The translations under genes and the position numbers were made by a program. Source: Halieaceae bacterium (GTDB lineage Bacteria; Pseudomonadota; Gammaproteobacteria; Pseudomonadales; Halieaceae). From it: a stretch of 20,476 nt of DNA. The notes under the pieces are model-generated. The model saw only the letters and a program-made list of their open reading frames with translations, did no database searches and had not been told where the DNA came from. Of the stretch, positions 14,921 to 20,476 are shown piece after piece. The stretch covers positions 1 through 20,476 of the forward strand of contig QXYP01000031.1 in NCBI GenBank assembly GCA_009886815.1. The letters run 5' to 3'. Numbering within the stretch: position 1 is the first letter of the stretch; the number at the start of each line of letters is the position of its first letter.

Positions 14921-14926
14921 CTCCTT
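14921..14926 (-). promoter_or_regulatory. Strong ribosome binding site of the SH3 protein gene
   Basis: AAGGAG on the minus strand, eight bases from the ATG at 14912-14910. It fixes that start and is one of the best Shine-Dalgarno matches in the window. Most other genes here have weak or overlapping sites. Confidence 0.75.
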
Positions 14927-14973
14927 GTCTTTAACGTCCATGTCTTACTGGCGAGTTCGACCGATTGCATATT

Positions 14974-15573
14974 TTACGAACCACCTGTGGTGTTGCTGGT
15001 GTCGTCTGCTTTGAGCGAGGGGCTCATTATAATCGCTGTGATCACCATGATAAAAAAGGTGAGGGGTATAAATGACCACATCTTGTAGGACACCCAGGTA
15101 GCCTCGGAGAATTGATATGCGACAAATAGGTTGAGCGCACCTACCATGGAAAAATATGCCACCCAAACCCAGCAGATTCGCTGCCAGATAGCGCGAGGTA
15201 TTTGAATCTGTGAGCCCATGAGTCGCTCGATTAGGTTTTTATCGCCCCAAAATTGCGACACCGCGAAGGCGATTGCCATGCCCCAATTAAAAACGGTCGG
15301 CTTCCACTGAATGAACAGTTCATTTTTAAAAAATAAAGTGGCGCCGCCAAAAACGAAAACCGCAGCGCTGGTCCATAGCAGACGTTTTTCAAGATAGCCT
15401 GTTAACCACCACTGAAGCGGGAGTATAAAGAATGTTGCCACCAATAAGGCCTTGGTTGCACTGTATATGCCATCAACGGTGTGCGACCAATCCATAAAAC
15501 TGATGGTGCTGCCATCCATTTGATAGATCACAAAAAAAATAATAATGGGAACAAATTCGGCCAACTGCTTCAT
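14974..15573 (-). CDS. yciB: Inner-membrane-spanning septation protein YciB (IspZ/IspA family)
   Basis: This 199-residue polytopic protein starts MKQLAEFVPIIIFFVIYQM. It shows about five membrane spans (roughly 5-20, 36-60, 66-84, 96-112 and 128-150, with a further hydrophobic stretch at 155-175) and the conserved phrases QWWLTGYLEKRLLWTSA, LFFKNELFIQWKPTVFNW and WQRICWVWVAYFSMVGALNL. YciB helps keep the cell envelope intact and interacts with elongation and division proteins in E. coli. The C-terminus is a short hydrophilic tail. It is the first gene of the minus-strand run and is divergent from the PHP gene, 79 bases away. In E. coli yciB lies in the same general chromosomal neighbourhood as yciO and yciV. 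Confidence 0.93.
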   Translation of the reverse strand: MKQLAEFVPIIIFFVIYQMDGSTISFMDWSHTVDGIYSATKALLVATFFILPLQWWLTGYLEKRLLWTSAAVFVFGGATLFFKNELFIQWKPTVFNWGMAIAFAVSQFWGDKNLIERLMGSQIQIPRAIWQRICWVWVAYFSMVGALNLFVAYQFSEATWVSYKMWSFIPLTFFIMVITAIIMSPSLKADDTSNTTGGS

Positions 15574-15652
15574 AAGCTACGTCGCTTGGCGCATAGGGAA
15601 GGATACCGGTGCATCGTCTCGATCATGATCTCTGTTAACCTTAAACATTGTA
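15574..15652. promoter_or_regulatory. Divergent promoter region between yciB and the PHP gene
   Basis: These 79 bases must serve two gene sets transcribed in opposite directions. TACAAT on the minus strand (15647-15652) is a reasonable -10 for yciB, but I see no good -35 with it. A perfect 10-bp palindrome GATCATGATC at 15621-15630 lies in the middle and could be a protein-binding site or chance. No clear plus-strand promoter was found. Confidence 0.35.
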
Positions 15653-16495
15653 TTGCAGAGTTTAGAGCCCTTGTTGATTGACTTCCACACGCACACCACA
15701 GCATCTGATGGTGCGCTATCGCCCTCTCAGTTGCTGCTAAGGGCCGTTGACCGGGGTGTAGAGGCGCTTGCACTGACCGACCACGATACGCTGTCCGGGT
15801 GGCGGGCGACTCAGTCGCTACAGTCTAATGGTATTACCCTTGTCTGTGGGGTGGAGTTGTCCTGCCAGTGGGGTGGTGCAACGATTCATGTTGTGGGCCT
15901 AAATGTCAATGCAAACGCTGATCCGCTGATCGATATGATCGATCATCTTCAGCGGTTACGTGGCGATCGTGCGGTGAAAATTGCGGCTAAACTCGAGCAA
16001 CTCGGAGCGGCAGGAGCCTTAGTGGGTGCTCAGGCATTGGCTGGAGACGGGGCAATTTGCCGCCCTCACTTTGCACATTGGCTCGTTGCTGAAGGTCATA
16101 TGCCCAGCGTAAGCCGTGCATTTGATAAATGGCTGGGTAATGGTAAGCCCGGAGACATAAAGACCTTGTGGCCTAAGCTTGCCGAGACGATTGCTGTAAT
16201 CGTGGCTGCTGGTGGGGTGCCTGTGCTTGCGCACCCGTTGAAGTATCGTTTCACCCGCACAAAATTGCGGGCGCTGTGTGACGCCTTTTCGGACGCTGGC
16301 GGTCTAGCCATTGAAGTTGTTAATGGTCGACAATCGGATACAGAAATTGCTGCGTTAAAACGTTTGGCGAAGGATAAAAATTTAATGGTATCTGTGGGCA
16401 GCGACTTTCATCGCGAATGGGCCTATGGCGCTGACTTAGGGGTTGATGTCTCCGTTGCCGGGGGTGTGTCGGGTGTCTGGGAGATGGTTCTTTGA
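15653..16495 (+). CDS. PHP-domain phosphoesterase, YciV/RNase AM family
   Basis: The 280-residue protein carries the metal-binding PHP motifs in order: DFHTHTTASDG near the N-terminus, ALTDHDTLSGW, CGVELSC, VLAHPLKY and VSVGSDFH close to the end. The E. coli relative YciV (TrpH, RNase AM) is a 5'-3' nuclease acting on short RNA and nucleotide 3',5'-bisphosphates; the same activity is likely here. Its place just before yciO is conserved. The start is uncertain: no ATG or GTG is in frame between the upstream stop (15626) and the first motif. TTG at 15653 gives eight residues before DFHTH; TTG at 15671 is the alternative. No clear ribosome binding site supports either. The stop overlaps the next start (TTGA). 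Confidence 0.88.
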   Translation: MQSLEPLLIDFHTHTTASDGALSPSQLLLRAVDRGVEALALTDHDTLSGWRATQSLQSNGITLVCGVELSCQWGGATIHVVGLNVNANADPLIDMIDHLQRLRGDRAVKIAAKLEQLGAAGALVGAQALAGDGAICRPHFAHWLVAEGHMPSVSRAFDKWLGNGKPGDIKTLWPKLAETIAVIVAAGGVPVLAHPLKYRFTRTKLRALCDAFSDAGGLAIEVVNGRQSDTEIAALKRLAKDKNLMVSVGSDFHREWAYGADLGVDVSVAGGVSGVWEMVL

Positions 16496-17118
16496 GCCAG
16501 TTCTTTGCCATCCATCCAGAAACACCGCAACTGCGCTTGGTCAGGCAGGCGGTGGAAATCTTGCGGGGCGGTGGGGTGATAGCCTATCCCACAGATTCAG
16601 CCTACGCGCTGGGCTGTCGCTTGGGGGACAAGCGCGCCCTGGAATGTATCCGGCGTATTCGGAAGCTTGATGACCATCATAATTTCACATTGGTTTGTCC
16701 AGACCTCTCTGTGCTGGGGACCTATGCCAAGGTCGATAATAGTGCTTACCGGCTCATCAAAAATGCCACCCCGGGCCCCTATACGTTTATTCTCGAGGCT
16801 ACCGGTGAGGTGCCACGTCGTTTACTCCATCCGCGGAGGAAAACCGTGGGGGTTCGTGTGCCAGATAATGCCATCACCCAAGCGCTGCTAGCTGAATTTG
16901 CTGAGCCCATTATGAGTGTCACATTGCAGCTGCCGGGGGATGATTATCCGTTGACCGACCCCTATGACATTCGCACGACGCTGGAGCATGAGGTCGAACT
17001 GGTCATAGATGGCGGCTTTTGCGGCCTAGAGCCCACCACCGTCATCGATTTGTCCGCCGATAGCTATGAGGTGCTGCGGGAGGGTTTAGGGGATATTACC
17101 CGGCTCGCTCTGGGCTGA
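16492..17118 (+). CDS. yciO: YciO, Sua5/YrdC-family protein
   Basis: This 208-residue protein of the Sua5/YrdC fold shows GGGVIAYPTDSAYALGC, the KR-x-SR-like IRRIRKLDDHHNFTLVC, PGPYTFIL, GVRVPDN and PTTVIDLS. It matches E. coli YciO (206 residues) from the first residues, MSQFF-IHP, which fixes the TTG at 16492 as the true start. GGGAG lies eight bases upstream, inside the PHP gene. Sua5 and TsaC make threonylcarbamoyl-AMP for tRNA t6A; YciO is a paralog with weak or uncertain activity of this kind, so it should not be called tsaC. The overlap with the PHP stop implies coupled translation. Confidence 0.92.
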   Translation: MSQFFAIHPETPQLRLVRQAVEILRGGGVIAYPTDSAYALGCRLGDKRALECIRRIRKLDDHHNFTLVCPDLSVLGTYAKVDNSAYRLIKNATPGPYTFILEATGEVPRRLLHPRRKTVGVRVPDNAITQALLAEFAEPIMSVTLQLPGDDYPLTDPYDIRTTLEHEVELVIDGGFCGLEPTTVIDLSADSYEVLREGLGDITRLALG

Positions 17119-17156
17119 ATGCCCACTCTTTGGCAGACGCCGCGAGGGTACTGCGG

Positions 17157-17162
17157 TATAAT
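17157..17162 (+). promoter_or_regulatory. scpA: Consensus -10 hexamer ahead of scpA
   Basis: A perfect TATAAT lies 6 bases before a GTG (17169) that could start scpA. A TTGGCA at 17130-17135 is a good -35 by sequence, but the spacer is 21 bases, longer than normal; no better -35 is seen at 16-18. If active, the message would begin at about 17169, that is at the GTG itself (leaderless) or with a 108-base leader to the ATG at 17277. Confidence 0.35.
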
Positions 17163-17168
17163 TCGCCG

Positions 17169-18047
17169 GTGAATACAACAATACCTCCCGATGCGCCAGA
17201 TCCTGTAGATGAGTCTCCCACACTTCGTCCTGCAGATCGTGTGGAGCGCCGCTTAAACAACCCCCAGCAAGGTGAAATGCCTTTTGCGATCGTTATGGGG
17301 CATGAGATGACTGAGCTCCCTAAAGATCTCTATATCCCGCCTCAGGCTCTGGAGGTTTTTCTCGAGGCCTTCGAAGGCCCGCTCGATCTTTTGCTGTACC
17401 TCATTCGCCGGCAAAATCTTGATATTTTAGATATTGGTGTGTCGCAGATCACGACGCAGTACATGGAATATGTCGAACTCATGGATGCTATGCAGTTCGA
17501 GTTAGCCGCAGAATATTTGTTAATGGCGGCCATGTTGGCAGAAATTAAATCGCGCATGTTGCTGCCGCGCTCAACAGATATTGAAGAGGACGAGGAAGAC
17601 CCGAGAGCGAATTTGATTCGAAGGCTTCAGGAATACGAGCGCTTCAAACAGGCGGCTGAAGAGATAGATGGGTTACCTCGGGTGGAGCGCGATACTTGGG
17701 TTGCCAAGATCGAGCCTCCGGATCTCAACCGTGACCGGCCACTCCCCGACCTCGATATGCGTGAGCTTTTGGTGGCTCTGGGAGAAGTGCTAAAACGCGC
17801 TGATATGTATGAAAGCCATCAAATTCAGCGTGAATCCCTGTCGACGCGGGAGCGCATGTCAGATGTGCTTGAGGTGCTTCGATCGAGCAATTTTGTTCCC
17901 TTTGTTTCTCTCTTCAAAGCTGAGGAAGGGCGGTTAGGGGTAGTCGTTACCTTTTTGGCGATCATGGAGCTGATTAAGGAGTCTCTGGTGGAAATTGTAC
18001 AAACTGAGGGCTTTGGGCCCATCCATGTCAAGGCGAGGATCGATTGA
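17169..18047 (+). CDS. scpA: Segregation and condensation protein ScpA
   Basis: ScpA is the kleisin that bridges the heads of the SMC dimer and binds ScpB, compacting the chromosome. The core begins at LPKDLYIPPQALEVFLEAFE, followed by GPLDLLLYLIRRQNLDILDI and the helical N-terminal SMC-binding domain, then an acidic linker (DIEEDEEDPRAN) and a C-terminal winged helix (SFVP-type: SNFVPFVSLFKAEEGRLGVVVTFLA). Three starts are possible: TTG 17130, GTG 17169 and ATG 17277. GTG 17169 is used because the stretch to 17277 reads as coding (proline- and acid-rich). The ATG has AAGGTG but only two bases away. The core after 17277 is certain. The stop overlaps the scpB ATG (TGATG). Confidence 0.9.
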   Translation: MNTTIPPDAPDPVDESPTLRPADRVERRLNNPQQGEMPFAIVMGHEMTELPKDLYIPPQALEVFLEAFEGPLDLLLYLIRRQNLDILDIGVSQITTQYMEYVELMDAMQFELAAEYLLMAAMLAEIKSRMLLPRSTDIEEDEEDPRANLIRRLQEYERFKQAAEEIDGLPRVERDTWVAKIEPPDLNRDRPLPDLDMRELLVALGEVLKRADMYESHQIQRESLSTRERMSDVLEVLRSSNFVPFVSLFKAEEGRLGVVVTFLAIMELIKESLVEIVQTEGFGPIHVKARID

Positions 18048-18922
18048 TGGCGGAGACGGGTTTAGTTCAAATTCTTGAAGGCGCATTGATGGTCGCTGGA
18101 GAAGCGCTGTCTATTCAGCGTCTTAGCCAACTGTTTGATGAGTTTGATCGTCCCGCCAATACCGACCTACGGGAAGCCCTTGATGAAGTCGGGCGCCGCT
18201 GTGAAGGTCGTGGTTACGAACTGGTGCAGGTGGCGACGGGCTATCGTTTTCAGGTGCGACAAAACCTGTCTACATGGGTGGGTCGTCTGTGGCAGGAGCG
18301 CCCGCCGCGTTATTCCCGGGCGCTTTTAGAAACCCTCTCATTGATTGCCTATCGTCAGCCTATAACGCGCGGCGAAATTGAAGAAATCAGAGGTGTCGCC
18401 GTTAGCACTAATATTATAAAAACGCTGCAGGAACGTGACTGGGTTCGTATTGTCGGTCATCGTGATGTGCCCGGTCGGCCGGCAATGTATGCCACCACAA
18501 GGCAATTTCTTGATTACTTCAACCTAAAATCCCTTGAGGAACTGCCGCCGCTGGCAGAAATTAAAGATTTAGAAAACCTGTCGGGGGATCTACCCCTTGA
18601 GATCTTGGGCGCAGAAATTGCGGAACCCGAAACCGAGGCAAATGCGCCGGCCATAGACGCCGAGACCGCAGATGAAATGCCAGCGGGCAACGCTTCAGAA
18701 GAACCCTCTTCTGAGGGTGAACATTCCGAAGCCCAGGTTGCAGAAGAACGTGCTCTGGACCAAGACATCGCCGGCGACACGGGTTTGGATACGGAAGATG
18801 CAACGGAAGGGGCCCCAGAGCTAGCAGCCCCCAAAGAACAGTCACCGACAGAACAAGCCTCCGATGAAATCCATGCCGATGGAGAGCTGCCCCATGAGCA
18901 AAGCCCAGCGCCCGCCAAGTAA
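18047..18922 (+). CDS. scpB: Segregation and condensation protein ScpB with long acidic tail
   Basis: ScpB dimers bind the middle of ScpA and help it act with SMC. Residues 1 to about 165 hold two winged-helix domains (ILEGALMVAGEALSIQRLSQ; ALLETLSLIAYRQPITRGEI; GVAVSTNIIKTLQERDWVRI; GRPAMYATTRQFLDYFNLKS). From about residue 185 to the end (291) there is a low-complexity tail dominated by E, A, D, P and S, predicted to be disordered. The ATG at 18047 shares one base with the scpA stop (TGATG), and GAGGA lies eight bases upstream. Many gammaproteobacterial ScpB proteins carry acidic tails, but this one is about a third of the chain. Its last 29 bases overlap rluB in another frame. Confidence 0.93.
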   Translation: MAETGLVQILEGALMVAGEALSIQRLSQLFDEFDRPANTDLREALDEVGRRCEGRGYELVQVATGYRFQVRQNLSTWVGRLWQERPPRYSRALLETLSLIAYRQPITRGEIEEIRGVAVSTNIIKTLQERDWVRIVGHRDVPGRPAMYATTRQFLDYFNLKSLEELPPLAEIKDLENLSGDLPLEILGAEIAEPETEANAPAIDAETADEMPAGNASEEPSSEGEHSEAQVAEERALDQDIAGDTGLDTEDATEGAPELAAPKEQSPTEQASDEIHADGELPHEQSPAPAK

Positions 18923-19811
18923 TAGGCCTGTAGAGCCGCCGCCCGAGCCCCCCAAGGGTGACAAGCTGCAGAAAGCCTTGGCACAAATTGGTCTGGGGTC
19001 ACGCCGGGAAGTGGAACGCTGGATCGAGCAAGGGCGCCTGACGATTGGTGGACGCAAGGCTAAGCTGGGCGACCGCGTGTTAGCGGGAGAGCGCGTAACC
19101 CTTGATGGCAAACCCGTGGAGCTCGACTCTACTGAGCGGGTGCGATGTCTTCTGTACCACAAACCGGTCGGCGAGGTGTGCTCGCGTAAAGATCCCGAGG
19201 GTCGACGCACGGTTTTCGACTCGCTTCCTGAATTGCAGGGTGGTCGCTGGATTGTTGTGGGGCGCTTAGATTTCAATACCTCTGGACTTCTGCTGTTCAC
19301 CACCGACGGTGAACTGGCGCATAAAATGATGCACCCCAGTAGTACGATAGAGCGCGAGTATTTGGTGCGAGTTATGGGCCATGCCACTGACGAAGTACTC
19401 GATACACTCCGTGCTGGAGTTATCCTCGACGACGGACCCGCACGATTTACCGACATTGTAGATGGCGGCGGTGAGGGCATTAACCGCTGGTTTTATGTGG
19501 TGCTCATGGAGGGTCGCAACCGAGAGGTACGCCGCCTTTGGGAGTCTCAGGGGCTAACAGTATCGCGGCTGAAGCGTGTGCGTTACGGCGAAGTCTTTAT
19601 TCCTTCGAAGTTGAAAAAAGGGGAGTGGACTGAGCTGCCCGATCGCGATGTGGAGGTGCTCTATGGTATGGCAAAGCTGCCAGCGAAACCTATTGTGCCA
19701 CTGGGTGATAAATCTCGAGCGAAGCTCGAACGCCTTGCCAGGAAGTCTGGAAAAGAGACGGTTCGGCGCTTGGCCAGTGGTAAGGGTGGGTTCCAGCGCC
19801 GTCGTAGGTAA
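18894..19811 (+). CDS. rluB: 23S rRNA pseudouridine-2605 synthase RluB
   Basis: This 305-residue RsuA-family enzyme has an S4 RNA-binding domain near the N-terminus (DKLQKALAQIGLGSRREVER), then the catalytic domain with GRLDFNTSGLLLFT, in which the Asp is the nucleophile, MHPSSTIEREYLVRV, and EGRNREVRRLWESQGLTVSRL. RluB modifies U2605 of 23S rRNA in E. coli. It has a basic C-terminal tail (LASGKGGFQRRRR) as expected for RNA binding. ATG 18894 (MSKAQ) is chosen over 18864 because GGAGAG lies eight bases before it and it gives the usual N-terminus. It overlaps scpB by 29 bases; the scpA-scpB-rluB order is common in proteobacteria. It ends three bases from the convergent SDR gene. Confidence 0.93.
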   Translation: MSKAQRPPSNRPVEPPPEPPKGDKLQKALAQIGLGSRREVERWIEQGRLTIGGRKAKLGDRVLAGERVTLDGKPVELDSTERVRCLLYHKPVGEVCSRKDPEGRRTVFDSLPELQGGRWIVVGRLDFNTSGLLLFTTDGELAHKMMHPSSTIEREYLVRVMGHATDEVLDTLRAGVILDDGPARFTDIVDGGGEGINRWFYVVLMEGRNREVRRLWESQGLTVSRLKRVRYGEVFIPSKLKKGEWTELPDRDVEVLYGMAKLPAKPIVPLGDKSRAKLERLARKSGKETVRRLASGKGGFQRRRR

Positions 19812-19814
19812 AGG

Positions 19815-20476
19815 TTAGCTTTGGGCGCTTAACGCCTTGCCATTGATATCTCGACTGTCGTCACTCATGAGAAACAGCCAATGCTCCATGAGAGCTTCAG
19901 GATCGGGGTTGGTGCTGGGCGGCTCCGCAGGATAGGCGGTGCGGCGCATGGCTGTGTTGACGGCGCCAGGGTTAAGACTGTTGACCCGAATGTTACTGAT
20001 TTCCCCTAATTCATCGGCGAGCACCTGCATCAGCCCTTCGGTGGCAAATTTGGAGACGGCATACCCTCCCCAGAATGCTCGCCCCCGACGCCCCACACCA
20101 GAGCTGGTGAATACGACTGATGCTAAAGGCGCTTGTTCGAGCATTGGTAGCAGGGCTTGGGTCAGCATGAAGGCAGCATTGACGTTGACCTGCATAATTT
20201 GGTGCCAGAGTGCTGCGCTGGTTTGGGCGAGGGGCTTACGATCTCCAAGAATGCTGGCATTGTGAAGCAAGCCATCGAGCTTAGGAATTGAGCCTGCTAG
20301 CTCTGCGGCAAGAGCCACCAAGGCATCGTGCCCGGCTTTCGCGAGATCTGTTGGGATGATTGCCGGCACGGCACCACCTTCAGACACGATGGTGTCATAA
20401 ACGGCCTCCAGTTTGGCCTCTGTTCGACCCAACAACAGAACCTCGGCCCCATGCCTAGCAAATGTGAGAGCGGCGG
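19815..20476 (-). CDS. yciK: Short-chain dehydrogenase/reductase, YciK type (5' end outside window)
   Basis: The frame is open to the window edge; about 220 C-terminal residues are present and the N-terminal glycine motif of the NAD(P) fold is missing. Visible SDR features are LLLGRTEAKLEAV (end of the cofactor-binding strand), LDGLLHNASILGD (NAG-like motif), MQVNVNAAFMLTQALLPML, the catalytic Ser in VVFTSSGVGR, YAVSK with Tyr and Lys, and NSLNPGAVNTAMR. The wording is very close to E. coli YciK, a putative oxidoreductase with no settled substrate. YciK next to RluB is also the E. coli arrangement. A TTG inside the gene at 20435 is not the start. Confidence 0.9.
   Translation of the reverse strand, partial: AALTFARHGAEVLLLGRTEAKLEAVYDTIVSEGGAVPAIIPTDLAKAGHDALVALAAELAGSIPKLDGLLHNASILGDRKPLAQTSAALWHQIMQVNVNAAFMLTQALLPMLEQAPLASVVFTSSGVGRRGRAFWGGYAVSKFATEGLMQVLADELGEISNIRVNSLNPGAVNTAMRRTAYPAEPPSTNPDPEALMEHWLFLMSDDSRDINGKALSAQS

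Noticed and set aside
18514..19002. Long minus-strand open frame opposite scpB and rluB
   Set aside because: It is antisense to the acidic, low-complexity scpB tail; the Ser/Ala-rich product is what such a tail gives on the other strand.
1..20476. Mobile elements, CRISPR arrays, tRNA genes, toxin-antitoxin pairs or phage genes
   Set aside because: No transposase-like protein, regular spaced repeats, tRNA-like cloverleaf or integrase was seen; the gene content is core-genome throughout.

Overview
The window looks like a piece of chromosome from a marine-type gammaproteobacterium. The best guess is the Cellvibrionales/Halieaceae (OM60/NOR5) neighbourhood, but that placement is an inference from gene order and protein similarity in memory, not from a search. 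Base composition is even. There is no tRNA, rRNA, insertion sequence, phage gene or CRISPR array. Most of the window is housekeeping operons, packed with 1-4 base overlaps and many GTG/TTG starts.

Layout. (1) 1-1559, plus strand: the end of a type II secretion operon, gspL (3' part only)-gspM-gspN. (2) 1785-4553, plus strand: two sodium-coupled amino-acid transporter genes in tandem (NSS family, then AGCS family). (3) 4462-8412, minus strand: a compact protein-quality-control cluster. In transcription order it holds a VWA-domain protein, a membrane-anchored J-domain protein, a 116-residue unknown protein, the membrane protease HtpX, a signal-peptide-bearing Deg-type serine protease, and a 47-residue single-membrane-segment peptide gene fused to the Deg stop codon by TAATG. 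The peptide gene runs antisense into the end of the AGCS gene. MsrA (8688-9365), which repairs oxidised methionine, diverges from this cluster. (4) 9421-15573, minus strand: a long run of yciB, an SH3/coiled-coil membrane protein, a periplasmic cyclophilin, pdxJ, rluA, a DUF2244 protein, rimO and rsmE. (5) 15653-19811, plus strand: PHP phosphoesterase-yciO-scpA-scpB-rluB, converging on a yciK-type SDR gene (19815 to the window edge). This last block keeps the gene neighbourhood seen around yciV-yciO-rluB-yciK in E. coli.

How the genes work together. Blocks 4 and 5 mix rRNA/ribosome modification (RluA, RluB, RsmE, RimO), chromosome condensation (ScpA/ScpB), envelope maintenance (YciB, SH3 protein, cyclophilin) and vitamin B6 synthesis (PdxJ). 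Block 3 is the most coherent functional group: envelope proteases, a membrane J protein and a methionine repair enzyme.

Most worth a second look: the unannotated 47-aa peptide at 4462-4605; the 116-aa unknown inside the htpX operon; the VWA gene, which has no usable in-frame start but an ATG exactly one base out of frame; and PdxJ of the Bacteroidota/alphaproteobacterial sequence type in a gammaproteobacterial setting.
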